A stretch of 13,587 nucleotides of DNA from UBA3210 sp963648895 (GCA_963648895.1 CAVJGK010000035.1:1-13587); one strand, 5' to 3'. Positions 1 to 8,073 are shown, counted from the stretch's first letter. Numbers and translations: made by a program. Notes: generated by a model from the letters alone, not told the origin.

Positions 1-51
1 ATAGTATAACTATATATTAAAAGACGTGTTTATTAAAAAAGGAGAAAAATT

Positions 52-2211
52 ATGAAATTAAAACAATTAAGTTTACTTTCAGCCGCAGCTCTTCTTGCAG
101 TAGTAGGATGTGCTAATACACCAGAATCAAATTCAAGTGCATCTAGTGATAGTTCAAATTCTTCAAATAGCGCTACTATCGACTACAATAATTTAGATGA
201 TGAAACAGTCTATAAAACAGCTTTAGGAGAATATCAAGCTGCTTTAGACCAAGTTAATCCTTTAACTGGTAATCAAGAAGAGTACTATAACGATTCTAAA
301 AGATATGTTCGTTTAGCTCAAGCTGAAGCAAAATTACTCGATGCAGCAGTTATGGAACCAACAACTACTGATGGTGGTTCAATGGCAATTACAAGAATCG
401 CACCAAATTCTGTACCAAGCGTCCAATGGGGAACTGATAATGATAAATTAAAATCATTAGTTATCAGTGATGACTTTATTACAGTAGAAGATAGAACAGA
501 ATTAAAAAAATTATACAATGCAGAAAAAGCAAAAGGCGATGCAGGTAATTATGATCCAGCAGCTTATTTAAAGAATAAAGGCCATGACATTCAAACTGAA
601 TATTATACATTATTCAGCATGATTCCTGAAACTTTAGATATTCAAAATAACTCAAGAGCTACAACTACAGAATTCTTAGCGAATATGGTTGAAGGCTTAG
701 TTCAATACGATAACTTAGGCAACTTAAAACCTGCAATGGCAACTTCTTGGGAAAAATCAACAAAGAATGGCAAAATTGTTTATACATTCACTTTAAGACA
801 AAACGCAACTTGGGTTAGATCAAATGGTGAAGTTTATGCAAATGTTGTCGCTCAAGACTTCGTTGATGGTTTCCACCACATGTTAGATTGCTCTGCTGGT
901 TTAGGCGAATTAGTTTGTGGAGTTGTTGAAGGCGCACAAGAATATTTCAAAGGCACAACTACAAAATTTGATGATGTTGGTATTAAAGCAACAGATACTT
1001 ATACATTAGAAATTACATTAACTGCAGATATTCCTTATTTCTTATCTATGTTAACTTATTCTACATTTATGCCTATGAACGCTGATTTCTTTGCTGAACA
1101 AGGCGGTGTATTTGGCAGAACTAGATTTAAAGCACAATCTAAATCATCAAGATATAAATATGGTAAATCAACTGCAGAGAATAACATTGATACAGTTCTT
1201 TATAACAGTGCATATAGATGTACAAAATTAACTGATGGTAACGAAATTGTCTTTGTAAAGAATGATAAATATTATGATAAAGATAATGTTATTGTTACAC
1301 TTATTGATTATGCATATTCTTCAGGTAGTGATACTGACCAATATTTCAACGATGTTATCGCTGGAAAATACACAGGTTGTACATTATCTAGTGAACTTGC
1401 TTCAAAAGCAAAAGAACTTGGCTATTATGATGATTATGCATACCAAACAAATACACAAGCTACAACATATTTCTTAGGCTATAACTTAAATAGAAAGAAT
1501 TATGGTAAAGATGCAACAAGTGGCTTAACATCAAATAAAGTTAACGATGAAACTAAACAAGTAAAAACAAAGAAAGCTTTATTAAATAAGAACTTTAGAA
1601 AAGCTATGTCATATGCTTGGAGCAAAAAGACATGGAATGGTATTTCTACAACTGAAGATTTATCAACAGTTTCTTTAAGAAATATGTTAGTATCTCCAGA
1701 CTTTGTTGAAACAACTGAAACAGTCACAATTGATGGCAAAACATGGAATTCTGGTACAGTTTATAGCGATATGGTTCAATATTACTTAGACGAACTTAAT
1801 AATGATGGAGTACAAGTACAAGATGGTGTTGATGGATGGTATTTACCAACAAAAGCACAAGAATACTTCACAAAAGCTAAAGAAGAATTAGGCGCAGATT
1901 TCTTCACAGATGGCCCAGTTGAAATTGATATCATTAACTATTCAGCTTCATCTACATTAAATTCACAAGCTCAATATTATAAAAAAGCAATTGAAGAAGC
2001 ATTTGGTTCTGATTATGTTACAGTTAACATTTTAAATACTGCTAATATGTCTGATTATAACAACGCTTCATATTATGGTGAATCAAGTGATGATATGAAC
2101 TACGACTTATTCTGGGGTTCAGGATGGGGCGCAGACTATGGTGATCCATTAACTTACTTAAATTCATTATCCGAAGATGGATATATGACTAAAGTTATTG
2201 GTTTATTCTAA
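52..2211 (+). CDS. oppA: Oligopeptide-binding lipoprotein of an Ami/Opp importer, apparently circularly permuted
   Basis: This is the extracellular receptor that would capture peptides and hand them to the permease encoded next. The start has a good ribosome site (AAAAGGAG, 37-44). Residues 1-20 are a lipoprotein signal ending in the lipobox AVVGC (C20), followed by a Ser/Asn linker to about residue 45. The SBP_bac_5 body runs from about 183 (PETLD at 192-196) to the C-terminus (GWGADYGDPLTYL at 691-703). The protein stops about 16 residues after that motif, whereas family members continue for 100 or more residues. That missing C-terminal segment instead appears at residues 53-165: EYQAALD, RYVRLAQAEAKLLD, ITRIAP and ITVEDRTELKK follow, in order, the C-terminal part of pneumococcal AmiA as I recall it. 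It is therefore a rearranged, probably functional receptor and not a truncated one. Four cysteines lie in the exported domain (280, 289, 390, 443). The family call is very sure. The permutation rests on a remembered alignment. Confidence 0.93.
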   Translation: MKLKQLSLLSAAALLAVVGCANTPESNSSASSDSSNSSNSATIDYNNLDDETVYKTALGEYQAALDQVNPLTGNQEEYYNDSKRYVRLAQAEAKLLDAAVMEPTTTDGGSMAITRIAPNSVPSVQWGTDNDKLKSLVISDDFITVEDRTELKKLYNAEKAKGDAGNYDPAAYLKNKGHDIQTEYYTLFSMIPETLDIQNNSRATTTEFLANMVEGLVQYDNLGNLKPAMATSWEKSTKNGKIVYTFTLRQNATWVRSNGEVYANVVAQDFVDGFHHMLDCSAGLGELVCGVVEGAQEYFKGTTTKFDDVGIKATDTYTLEITLTADIPYFLSMLTYSTFMPMNADFFAEQGGVFGRTRFKAQSKSSRYKYGKSTAENNIDTVLYNSAYRCTKLTDGNEIVFVKNDKYYDKDNVIVTLIDYAYSSGSDTDQYFNDVIAGKYTGCTLSSELASKAKELGYYDDYAYQTNTQATTYFLGYNLNRKNYGKDATSGLTSNKVNDETKQVKTKKALLNKNFRKAMSYAWSKKTWNGISTTEDLSTVSLRNMLVSPDFVETTETVTIDGKTWNSGTVYSDMVQYYLDELNNDGVQVQDGVDGWYLPTKAQEYFTKAKEELGADFFTDGPVEIDIINYSASSTLNSQAQYYKKAIEEAFGSDYVTVNILNTANMSDYNNASYYGESSDDMNYDLFWGSGWGADYGDPLTYLNSLSEDGYMTKVIGLF

Positions 2212-2231
2212 TTTAAAGTAAAATATTATTT

Positions 2232-2274
2232 CGGGGCAACTATGTAACTATGGTTGCCTCGTTATTTATTTTTT
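2232..2274 (+). terminator. Rho-independent terminator after the binding-protein gene
   Basis: A 9-bp stem pairs 2232-2240 (CGGGGCAAC) with 2253-2261 (GTTGCCTCG), with one G-T wobble and a 12-base loop that can pair weakly further. A T-rich run (TTATTTATTTTTT) follows directly. It lies 20 bases after the binding-protein stop and before the permease genes. Some read-through would give more receptor than permease transcript, a common arrangement for ABC importers. Confidence 0.8.
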
Positions 2275-2300
2275 GAAATCATCGATATATCTTATACAAT
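2273..2300 (+). promoter_or_regulatory. Probable sigma-A promoter for the permease/ATPase genes
   Basis: TTGAAA (2273-2278, 5 of 6 to the -35 consensus) and TACAAT (2295-2300, 5 of 6 to the -10 consensus) are separated by 16 bases. Transcription would start near 2307, leaving a leader of only about 14 bases that still contains the AAAGGAG ribosome site (2309-2315). The -35 box lies in the T-tract of the preceding terminator. AT-rich DNA gives chance matches, so confidence is moderate. Confidence 0.4.
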
Positions 2301-2320
2301 GATAAACGAAAGGAGAAAAA

Positions 2321-4339
2321 ATGGGTAGATACGTATTAAAACGAATTATTTATTCTATATTTTCACTTGTCTGTATCATGATTATCATGGTCATCTTATT
2401 ATTCGTCGCAGCAAACAGATCAAATGTAATAGGTGCAAACCGTGATCGTTTAGCGAAACTTTCTGCTAACGAACGTCAAGATGTTACTGATACCATCTAT
2501 GAAGAATATGGTTTTTTAACTAAAGTTAGTTTCCAAGATTATATGAATCAAACTTATTCTGCTACATTAGATGATTATGATTATCAAGATGCCTTAACCA
2601 TTCCTGAAAAAAAAGAAGATAATCAAGATAATCAATATGTTGTTGAATTTATTGATAAATATCAATCAATGGGTTATACAATTACTCAATTAGAAGCTAC
2701 TTATAAAAGAGGAGAATTAACTGATTCACCTTATTTATATGCAACAAAAGATGTTAATGTTTTTGAAAGAGTATGGTCGTTCTTTGCTAATTTATTTTCT
2801 TTTGAAACTGTTAATGATGTTGATAATGATATGGCACAACAATATCCAATCGAAAGAGGATATTATATTATTGAAAACAATGTCTATGGTGATGTTGAAG
2901 ACAAAGCAAGTGAAGTATTTAAATATTGGAGTTTATTTGATTACAAGATGGAATCATATACTACCAATGAATATGAATTTACTATCTCAGTTACTGATGA
3001 AAAATTAGCGATTGATGATGGATTCAACATTGCTTTTTATAACAATGGTAAGATAACTAAAGTATTTGAAGATGATCTTTATTTTGATGAAGGTGCAGGT
3101 GAATATTATATCACTTTATCAATTTCTAAAGATGGAGATGAAGTCTTTTATACATATGATTATGAAAAAGAAAGTGATGAAGTTAAATCACAAACTACAT
3201 TTATCAAGAAAGATAGTTACAAAGTAGAAAATAAGGGTATTTCCTTAATATGGGATGAATATTCCAATATGCCTGCATTAGTAGGTAATGGTACAGAACA
3301 TAAATATTTAATCTATTTTGATGATCAATTCCCATTCATTCATCAAAATATTATTCATATTAATATTGGTTCTGACTTAAACAATTCATCAGTCTATGAT
3401 CAAATGTTTAAAAATAGGCAAGCTGCAACTTCAACTCAAGCATTTATTGAAAGAGATTTAGTCTATCCTGCATATATCTCTATTCCAGAAGAAGATCGAC
3501 CAGCAGATTCTATTTATTATAAGTCACCTTATGATTTCCACACATTAACTTATGTTGGTGGTGCATCTCAATATAGTGAATTATCAACAAGTGATTATGT
3601 TAGATATGGAGGAAGATATTCTTATAAATCATTCTATACTCCTGGTATGACAAGAGTTGGTTATTCATTTACAATTGGTATTTTTGCAACATTAATCGCA
3701 TATGTTTTAGGTATACCACTAGGTATTTTAATGGCAAGAAAGAAAGATACATGGGTGGATAAATTAGGTACAGCATATATTGTCTTCTTAATTGCAGTCC
3801 CATCTTTATCGTATTTATATATGTTTAGATCTTTAGGTGGAGATTTACTCCACTTACCAAAGTCTTTAACTGATGGAGGACCTGAAGTATTATTATATAT
3901 CTTACCAATCTTATCACTCGCATTACCTTCTATTGCCGGTGAAATGAAATGGACTAGAAGATATATGATTGACCAAATGAATTCTGATTATGCAAAATTT
4001 GCAAAATCACAAGGTTTATCTGATGGTCAAATCTTTACAAAACATATCGCAAAGAATGCGATTATTCCTATTGTTCATGGTATTCCTGGAGCAATCATTG
4101 GTTGTATTTCTGGATCTTTAATTACTGAAAAGATTTACGCAATTCCAGGTACTGGTAAAATGCTTACAGAAGCAATCAACAAATCCGATAATGGTGTTAT
4201 CTTAGGATTAACATTCTTATTCTCATTCTTATCAATTTTAGCGTTAATTTTAGGTGATATTTTAATGGCAGTAATTGATCCAAGAATTCAATTTAGTTCT
4301 AGTGGAGGCAGAAGAAAATGGAAGAAGTCGAAGAATTAG
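2321..4339 (+). CDS. oppB: Oligopeptide ABC transporter permease B, AmiC type, with an extra extracytoplasmic domain
   Basis: This is one of two membrane subunits forming the peptide channel. TM1 is at residues 8-31. A very large extracytoplasmic region follows to about 445, then the permease core with helices at roughly 447-470, 483-502, 524-540, 577-600 and 625-648. The EAA coupling motif, which contacts an ATPase, is at 556-585 (DYAKFAKSQGLSDGQIF). AmiC-specific stretches before the core support the subtype: YATKDVNVFERV (140-151) and HKYLIYFDDQFPFIHQN (327-343) match pneumococcal AmiC as I recall it. At 672 residues it is far longer than plain OppB (about 306) or AmiC (about 498). Most of the excess is a beta-rich stretch at about 188-312. 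The ribosome site is AAAGGAG (2309-2315), 5 bases before the ATG. The 3' end overlaps the next gene by 22 bases. Confidence 0.95.
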   Translation: MGRYVLKRIIYSIFSLVCIMIIMVILLFVAANRSNVIGANRDRLAKLSANERQDVTDTIYEEYGFLTKVSFQDYMNQTYSATLDDYDYQDALTIPEKKEDNQDNQYVVEFIDKYQSMGYTITQLEATYKRGELTDSPYLYATKDVNVFERVWSFFANLFSFETVNDVDNDMAQQYPIERGYYIIENNVYGDVEDKASEVFKYWSLFDYKMESYTTNEYEFTISVTDEKLAIDDGFNIAFYNNGKITKVFEDDLYFDEGAGEYYITLSISKDGDEVFYTYDYEKESDEVKSQTTFIKKDSYKVENKGISLIWDEYSNMPALVGNGTEHKYLIYFDDQFPFIHQNIIHINIGSDLNNSSVYDQMFKNRQAATSTQAFIERDLVYPAYISIPEEDRPADSIYYKSPYDFHTLTYVGGASQYSELSTSDYVRYGGRYSYKSFYTPGMTRVGYSFTIGIFATLIAYVLGIPLGILMARKKDTWVDKLGTAYIVFLIAVPSLSYLYMFRSLGGDLLHLPKSLTDGGPEVLLYILPILSLALPSIAGEMKWTRRYMIDQMNSDYAKFAKSQGLSDGQIFTKHIAKNAIIPIVHGIPGAIIGCISGSLITEKIYAIPGTGKMLTEAINKSDNGVILGLTFLFSFLSILALILGDILMAVIDPRIQFSSSGGRRKWKKSKN

Positions 4340-5319
4340 TTAATGATGGCTTAGACGACTTATTTGTCTTTGTCGATCACAATCAATACGAATCAGAAAA
4401 AATCACCGCACCTAGATATTCTTATTGGAAATCTGTTTGGAGAGTTTTCTTCAAAAAGAAATCCAACTGGATCTTCTTAGGCTTATTATTTATCTTATTA
4501 GTATTCACATTTATTTATCCTATTTTCAGCGCATATGATCAATTCTATATGTTGAATTTATATCCTGATAAAGTTAACACATTCCAAAACTTATCTCCAA
4601 GCGATACAATGTCTTCTGTTGTACCATTAACTGGTTTCCATCTTAGATGGATATTAGGTACTAACGAAGTATCTGCTTCAGTATTTGATCAATTATGGTC
4701 TGGTACTAGAACATCTTTATTGCTCGCATTTATTTGTACCGCGATTAATATGTCGATTGGTATCATCTTAGGTGCAGTATGGGGATTAAGTAAAACATTC
4801 GATGCTATTATGAACCAAATTTATAATATCATCGGTAATATTCCTACTATCCTATTCATTACAATTTTATCTTATATCATCGGTTCAGGTTTCTGGCAAT
4901 TGGTATTAGCGCTTTGTATTACAGGTTGGTTAGGAATTGCATATTTTATTAGAACACAAGTTATTATTATCCGTGATAGAGAATATAATTTAGCTTCAAG
5001 ATGTTTAGGTACTAATGTATTTACAATTGTTATAAGAAATATTTTACCATTCATGGTATCTATTATTGTTACAATCCTTGCAAGTGAATTACCAGGATAT
5101 ATCTCAAGTGAAGTATTCTTATCTTATTTAGGTATCGGTCTATCGGGTGCCAATACTCCTTCATTAGGTACAATGCTTGAAAAAGCTACATCTTCAGGAG
5201 TTAGTTCTAAACCATGGCAATTCTGGCCACCAGTTATTGTCGCTGGTATCGTATCTGTTGTTTTATATGTTGTTGGTCAAAACGTCGGTGACGCTTCTGA
5301 TCCAAGAACACACATGTAG
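4318..5319 (+). CDS. oppC: Oligopeptide ABC transporter permease C, AmiD type
   Basis: This is the second channel-forming subunit. The N-terminal cytoplasmic stretch ends in TAPRYSYWKSVWRVFFKKKS (30-49), typical of AmiD. TM1 follows at 51-70, and five more helices lie at about 132-155, 168-190, 193-212, 243-262 and 303-322. The EAA coupling motif is at 222-251 (EYNLASRCLGTN). The C-terminus DASDPRTH (325-332) is the characteristic AmiD/OppC ending. Its 333 residues are close to pneumococcal AmiD (about 308), so unlike its partner it carries no large insertion. The start at 4318 lies inside the permease B gene. It is supported by GGAGG at 4304-4308 and by agreement of the first 30 residues with AmiD. 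The overlap suggests translational coupling and balanced production of the two permeases. Confidence 0.96.
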   Translation: MEEVEELVNDGLDDLFVFVDHNQYESEKITAPRYSYWKSVWRVFFKKKSNWIFLGLLFILLVFTFIYPIFSAYDQFYMLNLYPDKVNTFQNLSPSDTMSSVVPLTGFHLRWILGTNEVSASVFDQLWSGTRTSLLLAFICTAINMSIGIILGAVWGLSKTFDAIMNQIYNIIGNIPTILFITILSYIIGSGFWQLVLALCITGWLGIAYFIRTQVIIIRDREYNLASRCLGTNVFTIVIRNILPFMVSIIVTILASELPGYISSEVFLSYLGIGLSGANTPSLGTMLEKATSSGVSSKPWQFWPPVIVAGIVSVVLYVVGQNVGDASDPRTHM

Positions 5320-5323
5320 GAGG
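5317..5323 (+). promoter_or_regulatory. Ribosome binding site containing the upstream stop codon
   Basis: The sequence TAGGAGG includes the TAG stop of permease C (5317-5319). It lies 5 bases before the ATG of the AmiE-type ATPase, so ribosomes ending one gene stop on the start signal of the next. Confidence 0.75.
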
Positions 5324-5328
5324 AAAAT

Positions 5329-7110
5329 ATGGACGAAAGAAAAGTATTATTATCTCTACATGATGTAGAAGTTAAATTTAAAGTTAGAGGTAAAGAATTA
5401 AACGCAATTAGAGGCGTTGATCTTGATATTTATGAAGGGGAAACTCTTGCAATTGTTGGTGAATCTGGCTCAGGTAAATCAGTTTTAACAAAAACTTTCT
5501 CTGGCATGTTAGATTCTAATGGTTATATTTCTAATGGTAAAATCATCTTAAATGATGATGAAGTCGCAGATACAAAAGTAAAGATGACTGCCTTTAGAAA
5601 AGGATTATATGATTTATCTTTAAAATTATTAAATTCATATCACAAATATGAAAATGCTTCTAATACATATAATGAATTACAAGCATTAAAGAAAGCACAA
5701 AAAGAAGCTTTAAATCTTCCTATTGAAGAAGAAAAAGCATATTTAAAGAAAAAAGAAGCATTAGAAAACACTATTGTTGAACAACATAACACAAACCTTT
5801 TATTTGATCACAAATATGAAAAAGAAGAATTAAAAGAAGGTAAAAACAAGTTAAAAGAACTTCAACAAGAATTAAAAAACATTGAAAAAGAACACACTTC
5901 ATTAATTGCTAAGCATCGTAAAGAAGTTTCAAATTCTGAAGAATATCAAACTAAATACGTAAATAAAATTAATGAATTAAATGTAAAATTAAAGCAAGAA
6001 TATAAACAATCTTCTAATGTTGAAGAAGTTTCTTTAAGAAATGAAAAACTTGCAAAAGAAATTGTCTTATCAAGTTCAAGATATTCTTTATCACAAAACA
6101 TTAAAATTTCTTATAAATTAATTAAGGAATTCAAAAATGCAATGAAACAAGGTATTGACTTTGAAGATGAAGATAAACTTAATGATATTTTTGAAAAAGT
6201 TAACTTTAGAGTTAAATATATCGAAGATACAAAAGATGGTCATTTACATGGCTATGCAGTTTTAAATCTTGCAAAAGTTAGAATTCCTAGCGACTGGCAA
6301 AAGATTAGAGGAAGTAGAATCGCAACAGTATTCCAAGATCCTATGACATCTTTAAACCCAGTTATCACTATTGGAAAACAAATCACTAACGTCATTATGA
6401 AACACCAAAATCTTTCAAAACAAGCTGCGAAAGAAAAGGCGATTGAAATGATGAAAGCAGTTGGTATTACCGACCCACGTAAGAGATTTAACGATTATCC
6501 TTTCCAATATTCAGGTGGTATGAGACAAAGAATTGTTATTGCCATTGCATTAAGTTGCGCTCCTAAGATTTTAATCTGTGATGAGCCTACAACTGCACTA
6601 GATGTTACAATTCAAGCGCAAATCTTAAAATTAATTAAGAAATTACAAGAAGAATTACATTTTACAACTATTTATATTACTCACGACTTAGGTGTTGTCG
6701 CTAATGTTGCAGAAAGAGTCGCAGTATTATATGCAGGTAAGATTATTGAATATGGTAAAGTAGAAGAAATCTTCTATGAACCTGCTCATCCTTATACTTG
6801 GGCATTATTATCATCCTTACCTCAATTATCAGTTATTGGTGAAAAATTATATTCAATTGAAGGAACTCCTCCTTCATTATATAACAAGATTAAAGGTGAT
6901 GCTTTTGCACCAAGAAACCCTCATTGCATGAAGGTTGACTTTGTAAAAGAACCACCATTATTCAAAATTACTGATACACACTATGCAAGAACATGGCTTC
7001 TTGATCCACGTGCACCAAAGGTTGAAAAACCAAAGAATATTCAAAACTTACACGAAACATTAAGTCACAGTATCTATAATTCCGTCAATAGGGAATTAGA
7101 AGATAAGTAG
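5329..7110 (+). CDS. oppD: Oligopeptide ABC transporter ATPase D, AmiE type, with a coiled-coil insertion
   Basis: This ATPase powers peptide import from the cytoplasmic face, paired with the AmiF-type ATPase encoded next. All nucleotide-binding motifs are intact: Walker A GESGSGKS (44-51), Q-loop FQDP (335-338), signature YSGGMRQR (394-401), Walker B ILICDEP (414-420) and H-loop H452. The oligopeptide-specific C-terminus follows (HPYTWALLSSLP at 487-498). At 593 residues it is about 240 longer than pneumococcal AmiE (about 355). The excess is one block at about 84-310, between the strand after Walker A and the DWQKIRG segment (322-328) leading to the Q-loop. The block is Lys/Glu/Leu-rich with long predicted helices (KKAQKEAL, KNKLKELQQELKNIEKEH), consistent with an antiparallel coiled coil, and ends in a less helical part (about 275-310). 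Base composition in the insert resembles the rest, so it is not obviously a recent acquisition. Confidence 0.96.
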   Translation: MDERKVLLSLHDVEVKFKVRGKELNAIRGVDLDIYEGETLAIVGESGSGKSVLTKTFSGMLDSNGYISNGKIILNDDEVADTKVKMTAFRKGLYDLSLKLLNSYHKYENASNTYNELQALKKAQKEALNLPIEEEKAYLKKKEALENTIVEQHNTNLLFDHKYEKEELKEGKNKLKELQQELKNIEKEHTSLIAKHRKEVSNSEEYQTKYVNKINELNVKLKQEYKQSSNVEEVSLRNEKLAKEIVLSSSRYSLSQNIKISYKLIKEFKNAMKQGIDFEDEDKLNDIFEKVNFRVKYIEDTKDGHLHGYAVLNLAKVRIPSDWQKIRGSRIATVFQDPMTSLNPVITIGKQITNVIMKHQNLSKQAAKEKAIEMMKAVGITDPRKRFNDYPFQYSGGMRQRIVIAIALSCAPKILICDEPTTALDVTIQAQILKLIKKLQEELHFTTIYITHDLGVVANVAERVAVLYAGKIIEYGKVEEIFYEPAHPYTWALLSSLPQLSVIGEKLYSIEGTPPSLYNKIKGDAFAPRNPHCMKVDFVKEPPLFKITDTHYARTWLLDPRAPKVEKPKNIQNLHETLSHSIYNSVNRELEDK

Positions 7111-7114
7111 GAGG
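7108..7114 (+). promoter_or_regulatory. Ribosome binding site containing the upstream stop codon
   Basis: TAGGAGG again includes the stop codon (TAG 7108-7110) of the preceding ATPase gene and lies 4 bases before the ATG of the AmiF-type ATPase, implying coupled translation of the two ATPases. Confidence 0.75.
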
Positions 7115-7118
7115 CCTT

Positions 7119-8063
7119 ATGGAAGAAAATAATCAAGAAAGAGAAGTACTTATTTCAGTACGTAATGTCGATATTGTCTTCGGCAAAGGCGCAAGCTACA
7201 ATAAAGCGGTCAGCAATGCAAATTTTGATATTTATAAAGGTGAAATATTCTCCCTTGTTGGTGAATCTGGTTCAGGTAAAACCACTATTGGTAGAGCGAT
7301 TATGAGAATCAATCCATGCGCAAGTGGAGAAATCTTATTCCACGGAGAAAGAATCTCTGGTAAAATCTCTCACCAATTAAAAAGAGAATGCATTAGAAAA
7401 ATCCAAATGGTATTCCAAGATCCTGCCGCATCATTAAATGAAAGAGCAACTGTTGAATATATTATTTCAGAAGGTTTATACAACTTCCATTTATATCAAA
7501 ATGAAAAGGATCGTTTAGAAAAAATTAATAATGTTATTAAAGAAGTTGGTCTTCTTCCAGAACATTTAACTAGATATCCACACGAATTCTCTGGCGGTCA
7601 ACGTCAAAGAATTGGTCTCGCTAGAGCGATTGTTATGGAACCTGAATTCATCGTTGCAGATGAACCTATTTCTGCTTTAGATGTTTCCATTAGAGCCCAA
7701 GTTCTTAACTTATTAAAGAAATTCCAAAAAGAGAAAGGTTTAACTTATTTATTTATCGCTCATGACCTTTCTATTGTCAGATTTATTTCTGATCGTATTG
7801 GTGTTATTTATAAAGGTAATATTGTTGAAATTGCTTCTGCACAAGAACTATTTGAACATCCATTACATCCATACACCAAATCCCTTATGAGCGCAATTCC
7901 AGTACCAGATCCTGAAATTGAAAAGAATAAAAAATTATTTGTTTATGATCCTTCTATTCATGACTATTCAGTTGATATGCCTGCCTTAATCAATATTGGT
8001 CATGATCATTATGTATTTGGTAATACTAAAGAATTAGAAGAATATACAAAAATAAGAGGCTAA
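7119..8063 (+). CDS. oppF: Oligopeptide ABC transporter ATPase F, AmiF type
   Basis: This is the second ATPase of the peptide importer. The motifs are complete: Walker A GESGSGKT (48-55), Q-loop FQDPAASLNERATV (99-112, strongly AmiF-like), signature FSGGQRQR (157-164), Walker B FIVADEP (177-183), D-loop SALD (185-188) and H-loop H215. The HPYTKSLMSAIPVPDP segment (250-265) and the VYDPSIHDY stretch (275-283) are AmiF/OppF-specific. The length of 314 is normal for the family (about 308), so the two ATPases of this transporter differ greatly in size. It starts 8 bases after the AmiE-type gene, with the shared stop/ribosome-site arrangement, and stops just before a surface lipoprotein gene. Confidence 0.97.
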   Translation: MEENNQEREVLISVRNVDIVFGKGASYNKAVSNANFDIYKGEIFSLVGESGSGKTTIGRAIMRINPCASGEILFHGERISGKISHQLKRECIRKIQMVFQDPAASLNERATVEYIISEGLYNFHLYQNEKDRLEKINNVIKEVGLLPEHLTRYPHEFSGGQRQRIGLARAIVMEPEFIVADEPISALDVSIRAQVLNLLKKFQKEKGLTYLFIAHDLSIVRFISDRIGVIYKGNIVEIASAQELFEHPLHPYTKSLMSAIPVPDPEIEKNKKLFVYDPSIHDYSVDMPALINIGHDHYVFGNTKELEEYTKIRG

Positions 8064-8068
8064 GGAGG
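8061..8068 (+). promoter_or_regulatory. Perfect ribosome binding site formed with the upstream stop codon
   Basis: TAAGGAGG is a full anti-16S match and contains the TAA stop of the AmiF-type gene (8061-8063). It lies 5 bases before the ATG at 8074. This ties translation of the transglutaminase-like lipoprotein to that of the transporter. Confidence 0.78.
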
Positions 8069-8073
8069 TTTTT

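Noticed and set aside
1..51. Promoter for the receptor gene (TATAAC at 5-10 or TATATT at 13-18)
   Set aside because: The -35 region would fall outside the window and the DNA is so AT-rich that isolated -10 matches are expected by chance.
52..2211. Receptor gene as a 3'-truncated pseudogene, because the usual C-terminal segment is missing at the end
   Set aside because: The missing segment is recognisable at residues 53-165, the frame is intact, the ribosome site and lipobox are good, and a proper terminator lies directly after the stop. No remnant of the C-terminal segment follows the stop codon.
5578..6258. ATPase insertion as an intein or mobile element
   Set aside because: The insert lacks intein splice residues and Hedgehog/endonuclease-type motifs, is in the non-catalytic loop, and consists of helix-forming Lys/Glu/Leu sequence.
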